Positions 1-7,884 of a stretch of DNA of 64,000 bases are shown in pieces. The DNA comes from Microbacterium sp. (GTDB lineage Bacteria; Actinomycetota; Actinomycetes; Actinomycetales; Microbacteriaceae), in contig DQHP01000040.1 of assembly GCA_003524435.1 (NCBI GenBank), positions 7,581 through 71,580 of the forward strand. Reading direction: 5' to 3'. A program made the translations under genes and the position numbers. The first letter of the stretch is position 1, and each line of letters begins with the position of its first letter. The notes beneath the pieces were generated by a model. That model was not told the origin of the DNA and did not search any database. It worked only from the letters and a program-made list of their open reading frames with translations.

Positions 1-370
1 GGGTCCCCGCCGCAACCCGCCACCAGCGGGGCTGCGGACGCTGCCGGTGGGCGATCAGACCGATCACGAACGCTCCGAATATCCACCCGATGAGATATCC
101 CCCTGTCGGGCCGACGAAGACGCCGATCCCGCCGCGTCCACCCGAGAGCACCGGGAGACCGACCGCGGCAAGTACGAGCACGATGAGCACCGCCAACGGG
201 GCCTTCCGTGCGCCGAGCACCGTGCCCGCGAGCATGACCGCCAGAGTCTGCGCCGTGACAGGGACGCCCCCGGGCAGCGGCACTGCCACCGTGCCGAGCA
301 CGATGATCAGCGCGGCGAAGATCGCAATACGCGCCAGATCACGAGCGTTGAACATAGGGGATGTTGACAT
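1..370 (-). CDS. bioY: Biotin ECF transporter S component BioY (partial, C-terminus outside window)
   Basis: The first 123 residues are visible and the reading frame is open to the left edge. BioY is the membrane S component that binds biotin for energy-coupling-factor transport. The N-terminus has a short soluble lead (MSTSPMFNARDLARIAIF) followed by hydrophobic helices, with the BioY-typical stretch VPLPGGVPVTAQTLAV and later GPTGGYLIGW, both diagnostic of the family. The ATG at 370 is preceded by AGGAAGG six bases upstream on the minus strand. It faces a TetR-type gene across 53 bp carrying two TGAAC-N3-GTTCA palindromes, which points to biotin-responsive repression by that neighbour. The energising EcfA/EcfT subunits (BioM/BioN) are not in the window and could lie just to the left. 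Confidence 0.9.
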   Translation of the reverse strand, partial: MSTSPMFNARDLARIAIFAALIIVLGTVAVPLPGGVPVTAQTLAVMLAGTVLGARKAPLAVLIVLVLAAVGLPVLSGGRGGIGVFVGPTGGYLIGWIFGAFVIGLIAHRQRPQPRWWRVAAGT

Positions 371-382
371 GAAGAGCCTTCC

Positions 383-410
383 TGAACACTGTTCACCTGA
401 ACGCCGTTCA
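383..410. promoter_or_regulatory. Twin palindromic operator, probable BioQ sites
   Basis: Two 13-bp perfect palindromes of form TGAAC-N3-GTTCA lie at 383-395 (TGAACACTGTTCA) and 398-410 (TGAACGCCGTTCA), centres 15 bp apart. They sit between divergent bioY and the TetR-type gene and overlap the likely promoters of both. The arms resemble the TGAAC-N3-GTTAC sites described for the actinobacterial biotin repressor BioQ. Assignment to the neighbouring regulator is inference. Confidence 0.8.
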
Positions 411-411
411 G

Positions 412-417
412 TATACT
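412..417 (+). promoter_or_regulatory. -10 box of the TetR/BioQ-like gene (leaderless)
   Basis: TATACT ends six bases before the ATG at 424, so the predicted transcription start coincides with the start codon. It lies directly beside the second palindrome, so a bound repressor would cover the promoter. Confidence 0.6.
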
Positions 418-423
418 CAGATC

Positions 424-999
424 ATGGTCGCCCAACGCCACCCCACCCGACATGATCGCGAAAGCATCACGACTACTGCCCTGAACCTGCTCGATGAGGT
501 GGGGCTACCCGATCTCAGCATGCGACGTCTCGCAAACGAGCTTGGCGTGCAGCCCAGCGCCCTGTATTGGCATTTCGCCAACAAACAGGAACTCCTCGCG
601 GCGGTTGCAGATCGCATTCTCGCTCGCCTCAACACGCCTACGTCGTCGACGAGTTCCGACGCAGCGGTCAGCGCTGCTCGAGGCATCCGCGATGCCCTCC
701 TCGCCTACCGCGACGGCGCCGAGATCGTCATGAGCAGCTATGCCCTGGGGTTTGGTGCCGATCATGCGCATGCCGCGCTCGTTGACGCTCTCTCACCGTC
801 ACCGGCCGAGAACGCAGACGCTCGCGCGTCAGTGCTGTTCCAGTTCATCCTCGGCCATGCCCTCGTCGTCCAACAGCGTCTGCACGCTGAGAGCTACGGG
901 GCCGCAGTCCCCTCAGCTGATGCAGATCCGTCTGCCGGCTTCGAGGCGACCTTCGATCTGGGCGTGCGCACGTTCCTCACGGGTGTGCCCGCCAGTTGA
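424..999 (+). CDS. bioQ: TetR-family repressor, probable biotin regulator BioQ
   Basis: This 191-residue protein has an N-terminal TetR helix-turn-helix (about residues 10-56; recognition region near LSMRRLANELGVQPSALYWHF, 31-51) and a mostly helical ligand-binding C-terminal domain. It is divergent from bioY and the intergenic region holds two perfect TGAAC-N3-GTTCA palindromes, the kind of site used by BioQ in corynebacteria and mycobacteria. BioQ represses biotin genes, apparently in response to biotin status sensed through other components. The TetR family call is clear from sequence; the BioQ identity rests on context and operator form. The ATG at 424 appears to be the first base of the transcript, since TATACT sits six bases upstream and there is no Shine-Dalgarno. 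Confidence 0.85.
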   Translation: MVAQRHPTRHDRESITTTALNLLDEVGLPDLSMRRLANELGVQPSALYWHFANKQELLAAVADRILARLNTPTSSTSSDAAVSAARGIRDALLAYRDGAEIVMSSYALGFGADHAHAALVDALSPSPAENADARASVLFQFILGHALVVQQRLHAESYGAAVPSADADPSAGFEATFDLGVRTFLTGVPAS

Positions 1000-1007
1000 A
1001 GACCCCA

Positions 1008-1035
1008 CTTAGGTATGACATAGGAGATACCTCAG
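1008..1035. promoter_or_regulatory. Inverted repeat upstream of dedA
   Basis: CTTAGGTAT (1008-1016) is matched by ATACCTCAG (1027-1035), nine-base arms with one mismatch around a 10-bp spacer, just after the TetR-type stop codon and before the DedA start. The spacing suits a dimeric regulator site; no partner protein can be named. It has no T-run and is not an obvious terminator. Confidence 0.4.
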
Positions 1036-1063
1036 AGTGATGTGCCGCGCATGCACCACTGCG

Positions 1064-1069
1064 TAACTT
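1064..1069 (+). promoter_or_regulatory. Candidate -10 box for dedA
   Basis: TAACTT ends seven bases before the GTG at 1077. There is no Shine-Dalgarno ahead of the GTG, so a leaderless or near-leaderless start is the simplest reading. Confidence 0.4.
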
Positions 1070-1076
1070 TCAACAT

Positions 1077-1748
1077 GTGGACATCATCAACGACCTCATC
1101 CTGCAGGCTGCAGCATCCCCTTGGCTCTACCTGGTCATGTTTGCGACAGCGGTGATCGACGGGTTCTTCCCACCGATTCCGAGCGAAACCGTTCTGGTCG
1201 CTGCGGCTGCTGTCGCAGCTTCCACGGGTGAGACGAATCTGCCGCTGCTCATCGCGGTGGCAGCAATTGGCGCGATGATCGGCGACAACATCGCCTACGC
1301 GATCGGCCGCTCCATCGGAACGACGCGCTTCGCTTGGATGCGCAGGCCACGCATCGCCGCAGCGTTCCATCGCGCGCAGCGCACGCTCATGACAAACGGT
1401 GCACCGCTCATCCTCGGTGCGCGCTATATCCCCGTGGGCCGCGTCGCTGTGAACATGTCCGCCGGCGCACTCGGATACTCGTGGCGCAAGTTTCTGCCTC
1501 TGAGCCTCGTCGCGGGTACGAGCTGGGCACTTTACAGTGCACTCATCGGCACACTCGCCGGGCAGTGGGTCAAGGACCAGCCGCTGCTCAGCGTCGCGAT
1601 CGGGATCGCATTCGCACTCGTTCTCGGCGTCGCGATCGACCGTATCGTCGCTCACCGCCGTCGCCGGCGCGCGGCGCGCGAAGCCGAGCTCATGGCGCTG
1701 GCTAAAGGTGAGCCCGGTGCGGTCGAGATCATAGAAATGGCAGGATGA
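1077..1748 (+). CDS. DedA-family membrane protein
   Basis: This 223-residue integral membrane protein of the DedA/VTT superfamily probably acts as a lipid-carrier or phospholipid flippase-type transporter in the cytoplasmic membrane. Family hallmarks are the re-entrant motif DGFFPPIPSETVL (about 28-40), the GDNIAYAIGR segment (69-78) and the conserved arginine/proline pattern ARYIPVGR (115-122). The C-terminus after the last helix is highly basic (RRRRRAAREAEL). GTG at 1077 is chosen because it keeps the N-terminal helix intact and follows a TAACTT box by seven bases; an ATG two bases earlier is out of frame. Its TGA overlaps the next ATG, coupling it to the histidine kinase gene. Confidence 0.85.
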   Translation: MDIINDLILQAAASPWLYLVMFATAVIDGFFPPIPSETVLVAAAAVAASTGETNLPLLIAVAAIGAMIGDNIAYAIGRSIGTTRFAWMRRPRIAAAFHRAQRTLMTNGAPLILGARYIPVGRVAVNMSAGALGYSWRKFLPLSLVAGTSWALYSALIGTLAGQWVKDQPLLSVAIGIAFALVLGVAIDRIVAHRRRRRAAREAELMALAKGEPGAVEIIEMAG

Positions 1749-2977
1749 CTCCTATGGCGAAAAAACGCGACGCGAGGCGAAAACGCACCACTCGTCGCCT
1801 GTTGCCACGAAATCGACACACCGCGTTGATCGTGATCCTCAGTGTTCTCGCTGTCGCCCTTTACTGCGTTCTCGTCCCGGTACACACAGTGTTTTACGGT
1901 ACGCATGTGGCGTTAACGATGCTGTTCGGCGCCACCGCTGTTGCCGCGCCCCTGATCTCGATCCGCTACCCGGTCATCGGAACTGCGCTGTTTACCGGTT
2001 CCGCCTTACTGATCCCTCTGATGACCTCTCGCGAGATGCAGCTCGCCGCGCCCTGGCCGTGGTCCGTGCCGATGCTGCTCGCCTTCGCCGTCGCTGTCGC
2101 GAGCATCACTTTCCGACATGGCTGGCGCCCCGGCCTCATCCAGTTCATCCTCGGCACATTCGCGGGCATCACAGCGGCCGTGTTTCAACCGTCCATCCCC
2201 AGCGGCAACTCCCTGATTGTCACTACGTCCGTGGTCGGCGGTGTCTACCTGCTCGCTGTCCTCCTGGCCGGACGGCTGCGCCTGGGAGATGAACTCACTC
2301 GCGAACGCGCACACACCGCCCAGGAACAAGCAAAACGCGAACTGGTCGAAGAACGTACTCGCATCGCAAGAGAGCTGCATGACGTCGTTGCCCACAGCAT
2401 GTCTCTCATTCAGGTGCAGGCCTCCACAGCCCGCTATCGCGTACCGCAGCTCCCATCAGACGCCGCTGCAGAGTTCGACGACATCGCCGCCTCCGCACGC
2501 GGAGCGCTCATGGAGATGCGCCGAATCCTCGGCGTGCTGCGCACCGAAGATCACACGGCTGAGCTTGCCCCACAACGCGGCATCGATGACATCCCTGCTC
2601 TGATCGAGACAACTCGGCGTGCCGGTGCGGCGCTCTCACTCACCATGAGCATCAGTAACAAAGTGTCAGCGCCGACCCAGCTCGCTGTGTATCGAATCAC
2701 GCAAGAGGCGCTGAGCAATGCCGTACGCCACGCACCCGAGGCCGCGATCACCGTATCGTTGACCACAGATGATGCCGATGCCACGGTCACGATCCACAAC
2801 GCCCCTTCGGATCACGAGCCTGCCCTTTCTGGCGGACATGGTCTGCGTGGTATGACAGAACGAACGGAAATCCTCGGCGGCAGCATCCACGCCGGCCCTG
2901 ATCCCGACGGCGGCTGGACCGTCACCGCACGGCTGCCTCGACGCCCCCTCTCTCTGCCCACGAAAGGCTCCCCGTGA
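1745..2977 (+). CDS. Sensor histidine kinase, NarL/DesK type
   Basis: This 410-residue membrane sensor kinase has a basic N-terminus and about five or six hydrophobic helices (roughly 26-178), then a coiled linker and a HisKA_3 dimerisation domain in which the phospho-accepting histidine is in ARELHDVVAHSMS (H212). The HATPase_c domain follows, with an N-box (ITQEALSNAVRHAP) and a G-box (GGHGLRGMTER) near the C-terminus. The sensor has no recognisable extracellular ligand domain, so the signal is likely perceived in the membrane. The start codon overlaps the dedA stop (ATGA) and its own stop overlaps the response regulator start (GTGA), so the three genes look translationally coupled. An internal ATG nine bases downstream is an alternative start. 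Confidence 0.93.
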   Translation: MTPMAKKRDARRKRTTRRLLPRNRHTALIVILSVLAVALYCVLVPVHTVFYGTHVALTMLFGATAVAAPLISIRYPVIGTALFTGSALLIPLMTSREMQLAAPWPWSVPMLLAFAVAVASITFRHGWRPGLIQFILGTFAGITAAVFQPSIPSGNSLIVTTSVVGGVYLLAVLLAGRLRLGDELTRERAHTAQEQAKRELVEERTRIARELHDVVAHSMSLIQVQASTARYRVPQLPSDAAAEFDDIAASARGALMEMRRILGVLRTEDHTAELAPQRGIDDIPALIETTRRAGAALSLTMSISNKVSAPTQLAVYRITQEALSNAVRHAPEAAITVSLTTDDADATVTIHNAPSDHEPALSGGHGLRGMTERTEILGGSIHAGPDPDGGWTVTARLPRRPLSLPTKGSP

Positions 2978-3642
2978 CGATCGAAGTGCTCATCGCCGAT
3001 GACCAGGCGATGGTTCGTGCGGGCTTCGCCGCGCTCCTGGACGCCCACGACGGCATCGCCGTAACCGGCCAGGCGACGAACGGCGCAGAAGCTGTCGCTC
3101 TCTCGACTCGGCTCGATCCGGACGTGATCCTGATGGATGTGCGGATGCCAGAGCTCGACGGCATCGAAGCAACCAGACGTATCCTCGGTCCGAACTACTC
3201 GGCGGCCAAAGTCCCCCGCATCCTGATGCTCACCACATTCGATATCGATGACTACGTCTACGACGCTCTGCAGGCGGGCGCGAGCGGCTTTCTCTTGAAG
3301 GATGCTCTGCCGGAAGAGCTCGTCCACGCCGTACGCGTCATCGCGGCGGGGGACGCTCTGCTTTCGCCGAGTGTGACGCGACGGCTCATCGCACAGTTCG
3401 CCTCCCAGAAGCCTCGAGCCACAGCATCCTCGAGTCTGCTCGCCGATCTCACTGACCGAGAGCGGGAGGTCCTTATCCTGATCGGGCAGGGTCGCTCGAA
3501 CACCGAGATCGCTGCTGCGCTGTTCATCGCCGAGCAGACCGTGAAGACGCACGTCGGCAAGGTACTGGCCAAGATCGGTGCTCGAGACCGCGTGCAAGCA
3601 GTGATCTTCGCGTACAACACCGGCCTCGCCGAACCTGCCTAA
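2974..3642 (+). CDS. Response regulator, NarL/LuxR family
   Basis: This 222-residue two-domain response regulator is the cognate partner of the upstream kinase. The receiver domain (1-120) has the acidic pair at D9/D10, the phospho-acceptor D55 in VILMDVRMPELDG and a conserved lysine in GFLLKDALPEE. The C-terminal LuxR-type helix-turn-helix (about 150-215) carries LTDREREVLILIGQGRSN and the recognition helix region AEQTVKTHVGKVLAKI. It starts at GTG overlapping the kinase TGA. Targets are unknown; the acyltransferase gene 102 bp downstream has its own Shine-Dalgarno and is a plausible local target, which is inference only. Confidence 0.94.
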   Translation: MTIEVLIADDQAMVRAGFAALLDAHDGIAVTGQATNGAEAVALSTRLDPDVILMDVRMPELDGIEATRRILGPNYSAAKVPRILMLTTFDIDDYVYDALQAGASGFLLKDALPEELVHAVRVIAAGDALLSPSVTRRLIAQFASQKPRATASSSLLADLTDREREVLILIGQGRSNTEIAAALFIAEQTVKTHVGKVLAKIGARDRVQAVIFAYNTGLAEPA

Positions 3643-3744
3643 GCATTTCTCGACCCGGGGTATGGCCCAGACCACACCACAGTATGATGTGCGCGCACCC
3701 ACCGTGTTCATAGTCTCCTCGAACAGCCACCGAGGAGGAACACC

Positions 3745-5103
3745 ATGGCCATCGCCCCGCCGCTCCAACACAGCGTGCCGGTCCCCGAGCGAACCAGCAC
3801 CCGCGACACCGGAATCGATTTTGTCCGTGCGCTCTGTGTGCTGGGCGTCGTACTACTGCACTCGATGATGGTCGGCGTGACCGTCACGGCATCCGGTCCG
3901 GTCTTTGAAAACGCAAGCGACGGCACTGCGTGGATCGCGCCACTGAGCTGGCTCCTTCAGGTCATGCCGCTGTTCTTCGTCATCGCGGGATTCTCAGGCC
4001 CGCTCGCGTACAAACGACTGCGTGAACGGGGCGGGACACCGGCGCAGTTCATTTCCGGGCGAATCCATCGGCTACTCCTGCCGGCCGTGTTCACGGTCGG
4101 AATCGTCGGTGCGGCTCTCGTGATGCTCGCGGTAGCAGGCGTCCCCGCGGAGCTGATCACCGTAGCGGGCTTCCGATACGCGCAGCCGCTGTGGTTCCTC
4201 GGTGTCTTCCTGTTCTGCCAGGCCATGCTCCCCGTCTTGATTGAGGCCCATCGCCGCGCACCGCTGCTCACAATCGGGGCACTCGCCTCCGCTGCCGTGT
4301 CTGTGGACGTCATTCGCGCGGCAAGCGGGATCGATGGCCTCGGCTTCATCAACCTCGCATTCGTCTGGATGACACTGCAACAGCTTGGCTTCTTCCTCGC
4401 CGATGGGAGCATCGGCGCGCTCAGCCGTCGCACCCGAGCATTCGCCGCGGTCACCGCCGTCGCAGCGCTGATCCTCACCTTCGTGTGCGGCATCTACTCA
4501 CCCGACCTGATCGCAAACATCAACCCGCCCACAGCCGCACTTCTGTTGGTCGGAATCGCTCACACGGCCGTGCTCTCTCTGCTTCGTGATCACCTCAACA
4601 GATTCAGTCGTCGACCAGCTATAGCCGCGTTCACGGGCTTCGTGACGCCACGGACGATGACGATCTATCTGTGGCATATGCCGGTACTGCTCGTGATGGC
4701 GGGGGCGACTGCGATTTTCTCTCTCTTGAGCGGCGTTGCCCTCCCCGCGCTGAGCAGTTTTGAATGGTGGTTGGGGCGTCCGTTCTGGCTCGCCAGCGCC
4801 CTTGCAATCACCACCGCGGTCGTGCTTGTCTTCGCAAGGATTGAAGCACACCCTGCGCCAACGGCGGCGGCATCACTTCGCCGAGTTGCCGTTGCGACAT
4901 CCGCCGGCTTGATTGCCGTCGTAATTCTGCTCGTATTCGGCACCACTCCGCTGACCGCATGCATCGCTGTTTTGATGGCGGCACTGGCACTGTACCTCGC
5001 GCAAGCAGGCAGCTCACGAACCGCTCAGGTCACTTCGGCACCGTGGCCGAGTCGGAGCGCCGGAACCACAGCGACAAGAATCAGCGCGATGCAGAATACG
5101 TAG
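3745..5103 (+). CDS. Acyltransferase 3 family membrane protein
   Basis: The predicted product has 452 residues, with an O-acyltransferase (OafA/NodX-like, Acyl_transf_3) fold: an early RDTGIDFVRALCVLGVVLLHS segment holding the conserved Arg and His residues, followed by about ten hydrophobic helices and a final helix pair (near 390-425). Such enzymes acylate cell-surface sugars or lipids at the membrane; the substrate cannot be predicted. ATG at 3745 has a strong GAGGAGGAA Shine-Dalgarno. The last roughly 26 residues (AQVTSAPWPSRSAG onward) are hydrophilic, low in family character and are encoded antisense to the end of the convergent MFS gene, which suggests a C-terminal extension after loss of an earlier stop. 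Confidence 0.85.
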   Translation: MAIAPPLQHSVPVPERTSTRDTGIDFVRALCVLGVVLLHSMMVGVTVTASGPVFENASDGTAWIAPLSWLLQVMPLFFVIAGFSGPLAYKRLRERGGTPAQFISGRIHRLLLPAVFTVGIVGAALVMLAVAGVPAELITVAGFRYAQPLWFLGVFLFCQAMLPVLIEAHRRAPLLTIGALASAAVSVDVIRAASGIDGLGFINLAFVWMTLQQLGFFLADGSIGALSRRTRAFAAVTAVAALILTFVCGIYSPDLIANINPPTAALLLVGIAHTAVLSLLRDHLNRFSRRPAIAAFTGFVTPRTMTIYLWHMPVLLVMAGATAIFSLLSGVALPALSSFEWWLGRPFWLASALAITTAVVLVFARIEAHPAPTAAASLRRVAVATSAGLIAVVILLVFGTTPLTACIAVLMAALALYLAQAGSSRTAQVTSAPWPSRSAGTTATRISAMQNT

Positions 5104-6386
5104 ACCACACTGAACTCATCGACCCCGCCCCCGAGAGTCGCAACTCCCAGCCCGGCGAGAGCAACAGCGACGGCGGACCCCGTCGCATCGGATATCGAGA
5201 GCGCGGACGAGTTAAATCCGGTATTCCCTGGTCCAGAATACGCAAGCGTCAACACCGTAAGCCGCGGATATAACAGACCCATCCCTCCGCCCGCGAGGCT
5301 CCAGCCGACGATGATGACGATTGGCGCGGCATCCGCGAGCATGGTCACGAGCACGCTCGTAACAGCAGCGAGAATGAGCGCCAAGCTGATCAGCGCGATC
5401 CGGCGGTTGCCGAGCAGCTCACCGTAGACGCCCTGCAATGCGGAGCCGCCGGCCCATGCGAAGGCAGCCAACATCAGGGCTATCCCCGCCCACGTCGGTG
5501 AGAAGTCGAACTTCTTCATCAACAGGTACGGAATGTACGCCTCTGCGGCGAAAAACCCTCCCGCGACGAGACCGCGCACCAGCACGACGCTCGCAAGCCC
5601 GCGCCCAGCGCGCAATGTTCCCGCTGGCAGTAGCGGAACGACTGCGAAGCCGATCACAACTACAGCGGCGGCCGCGACCGGCCATCCGACGACGGGCACG
5701 GCATCTGCCGAGAGGCCGACCGCAACCGCTGCGATAGCCACAACGCTGGCTAAGAGCAGACGGCGCCACACGACGCCGACGTCCATCATTTCGCCGCCAC
5801 CGAGGTCGACTCCGCGCAGTCGTATAGCCATCATCGCGAACGCGATGACGGTGAGCACAGCGACGCCGAGGAACGCCCAACGCCAGTCGAGAAACTCTGC
5901 CACCGCCCCGGCAACGAAGGGTCCAACCATCGCGGGCACCACCCATGCAGCGGCGAACGCGGCGAACACTCGTCCGTGCAGCTGCGGTGGATACAGCCTC
6001 GCCACAATCACATAGAGCGCAACGGTCTGTCCGCCAGCACCGAGCCCCTGTACCAGCCGTCCGATCAGAAACTGCTCCATCGTGAATGCGAACCCCGAGA
6101 TGATGAGTCCGATGACGAAGAGGGTGACGGCAAGGTAGAGGGCTCCGCGGGGTCCACGTGCGTCTGACCATGCACCGCAGGCAACCATGCCTATGACGCT
6201 TGTGGCGAGGGTGCCCGCGAACGCCACGGCGAAAAGCGCTTCGCCATCCAGCGCATCGCTGACGACCGGCATCACCGTCGTCATCGCCAGCGCTTCGATC
6301 GCCCCGAGAAAGATCAGGGCGAATGCGCCCACAGTGACCCAGCCGCGTTCCCGGTCCCAGATCGAGGCGGGGCTGCCCGCTGTCAT
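5025..6386 (-). CDS. Major facilitator superfamily exporter
   Basis: This 453-residue MFS transporter has about 12 to 14 hydrophobic helices. The loop 2-3 motif is present as GAWSDARGPRG (about residues 71-81) and motif C-like sequence as VPAMVGPFVAG, both typical of drug/proton antiporters. It overlaps the convergent acyltransferase gene by 79 bp, but its last helix (VYVFCIALILVAVVPALRL) is encoded in that overlap and looks genuine. Its ATG overlaps the stop of the PLP-enzyme gene (ATGA), so it is the last gene of a long minus-strand series beginning at sufB. Export of a sulfur or amino-acid compound would fit the context but is inference. Confidence 0.85.
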   Translation of the reverse strand: MTAGSPASIWDRERGWVTVGAFALIFLGAIEALAMTTVMPVVSDALDGEALFAVAFAGTLATSVIGMVACGAWSDARGPRGALYLAVTLFVIGLIISGFAFTMEQFLIGRLVQGLGAGGQTVALYVIVARLYPPQLHGRVFAAFAAAWVVPAMVGPFVAGAVAEFLDWRWAFLGVAVLTVIAFAMMAIRLRGVDLGGGEMMDVGVVWRRLLLASVVAIAAVAVGLSADAVPVVGWPVAAAAVVVIGFAVVPLLPAGTLRAGRGLASVVLVRGLVAGGFFAAEAYIPYLLMKKFDFSPTWAGIALMLAAFAWAGGSALQGVYGELLGNRRIALISLALILAAVTSVLVTMLADAAPIVIIVGWSLAGGGMGLLYPRLTVLTLAYSGPGNTGFNSSALSISDATGSAVAVALAGLGVATLGGGVDEFSVVYVFCIALILVAVVPALRLGHGAEVT

Positions 6387-7537
6387 GCGCTGAGCGCGGC
6401 GATACGGGTGACGGCCTCGGTGATGATCTCCGGGCTCGTGCCGAAGTTCAGACGCACGTGTCCGGCGCCCTCAGCACCGAAGGCTGGGCCATAGTGCAAC
6501 GCGACCTTGGCTTCACGGAGAATCCGCTTCGAGGGATTGGAGCCCCAGCCGAGCTCAGTGAGATCTATCCAGGCCAGATATCCCGCGTCCGGGATCCGAT
6601 AATGCGCTGCGGGCAGATGCGTCGCGAGCAGGTCAGCGATCAGCCTGCGATTCTCATCAAGCGTTGCAAGCAGCCCGTTCAACCAGGCGTCACTCTCGGA
6701 TGAGAACGCGGCAACCGCGGCGAGTAATCCGAACTGCCCCGTACGCCATTCGACTTCTACCGGCATTCCTCGCACGACACGCGTCGTGTCATCGCTCGCT
6801 GTCACCATCAGCGCGCACTTGAGCCCCGCGAGGTTGAAAGCCTTGCTTGCGCTCACGACGGCGTAGCCGACCGCACGCGCGGCGTCCGACACAGAAAGAA
6901 ACGGCGTGAATCCCGCATCCGGCTGCGCGAGCGGCGCGTGGATCTCGTCAGACACGACCACAGCCCCGTGCGCGGCGGCCAGCTCAGCCAGCAACTGCAG
7001 AGACGCCGCAGAATGCACGGTACCGGTCGGATTGTGCGGGTTGCACAGCAGCACGGCGCGCGCACCTGCCTCAAGCGCGACACGAATGCCATCGAGATCG
7101 AGTTCCCACCCGGTCCCTGTGTCGTGCAGCGAAACGCGTTCTACGACCGCGGCGGCTTCCTCGACCAGGTCGAAGAACGGCGGGTACACAGGTGTCGTGA
7201 CGATCACGCGGTCACCGGGCGTTGTCACCCTGCGCAGGATCTCCACGATGCCCATACTGACGTCCGCAGTCGATCGCATCCTGGCGGCATCAGGGTTCCA
7301 GCCGAATCGGCGCTCTGCAAAGCCGGCGTACGCCTCAGCAAGTGGCGTCTTCGACGCGACGTAGCCGGTATCGCCGATGCGCACCGCACGCTCCAGCGCG
7401 CGCGAAATCGTCGGCGCAAGAGCAAAGTCCGTCTCAGCAACGAAGAGTGGCAACACATCGGCGGGGTACTCTCGCCACTTCTCGCTGGTGCGCTCGCGAA
7501 GAACGTCCAGCGGGAGTGCCTTCACCGGCGTAATCAC
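6383..7537 (-). CDS. MalY/PatB-type PLP-dependent aminotransferase / C-S lyase
   Basis: This 384-residue fold-type I PLP enzyme is of the MalY/PatB group (often cystathionine beta-lyase or cysteine-S-conjugate beta-lyase). Visible marks are the N-terminal KWREYPADVLPLFVAETDF, the CNPHNPTGTVHS cofactor-pocket segment, VVVSDEIHAPL (Asp binding the pyridine nitrogen) and the Schiff-base lysine in VSASKAFNLAGLK. GTG at 7537 begins only 7 bp after the sufT stop with no clear ribosome-binding site, so it appears to be read from the SUF transcript, and its stop overlaps the start of the MFS gene. Members release pyruvate, ammonia and a thiol or sulfide from cysteine-type substrates, which makes its place in a SUF operon lacking a cysteine desulfurase notable. 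Confidence 0.87.
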   Translation of the reverse strand: MITPVKALPLDVLRERTSEKWREYPADVLPLFVAETDFALAPTISRALERAVRIGDTGYVASKTPLAEAYAGFAERRFGWNPDAARMRSTADVSMGIVEILRRVTTPGDRVIVTTPVYPPFFDLVEEAAAVVERVSLHDTGTGWELDLDGIRVALEAGARAVLLCNPHNPTGTVHSAASLQLLAELAAAHGAVVVSDEIHAPLAQPDAGFTPFLSVSDAARAVGYAVVSASKAFNLAGLKCALMVTASDDTTRVVRGMPVEVEWRTGQFGLLAAVAAFSSESDAWLNGLLATLDENRRLIADLLATHLPAAHYRIPDAGYLAWIDLTELGWGSNPSKRILREAKVALHYGPAFGAEGAGHVRLNFGTSPEIITEAVTRIAALSA

Positions 7538-7544
7538 TTGAGTG

Positions 7545-7874
7545 CTAGATGGCGAAGCCGAGCGCGCGCATCATGTCGCGCCCGTCGTCAGTGATCTTCT
7601 CGGGACCCCACGGCGGCATCCACACCCAGTTGATGCGGAACCGATCGACGACCTCATCCAGGGCCTGCGCCGTCTGCTCTTCCAGAACATCGGTGAGCGG
7701 GCAACCAGCACTCGTCAGCGTCATGTGGATGACGAGAGCATCGTTCTCGTCATCCCAGGCGAGGTCATAGATGAGGCCGAGGTCGACGACGTTGATCCCC
7801 AACTCGGGATCCATGACGTCTTTGAGCGCCTCGGTGACCTCATCGAACTTCTCAGGAGCAAGCGTCGCGGTCAT
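7545..7874 (-). CDS. sufT: Fe-S cluster assembly factor SufT (MIP18/DUF59 family)
   Basis: The product is 109 residues when started at the ATG at 7874, which excludes a low-complexity 39-residue extension that would run back into sufC. The DUF59/MIP18 fold is shown by EALKDVMDPELGINVVDLG (about 16-33), the conserved TSAGCPLTD with the key cysteine (C58) and a C-terminal WMPPWGPEKITDDGR segment. SufT proteins assist maturation of Fe-S clusters. It lies 10 bp after sufC, the usual actinobacterial position at the end of the SUF genes. Confidence 0.93.
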   Translation of the reverse strand: MTATLAPEKFDEVTEALKDVMDPELGINVVDLGLIYDLAWDDENDALVIHMTLTSAGCPLTDVLEEQTAQALDEVVDRFRINWVWMPPWGPEKITDDGRDMMRALGFAI

Positions 7875-7884
7875 ACGGCTCAGC

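Noticed and set aside
2812..3771. 319-residue minus-strand frame opposite the response regulator
   Set aside because: Antisense to a certain two-component gene, with no domain.
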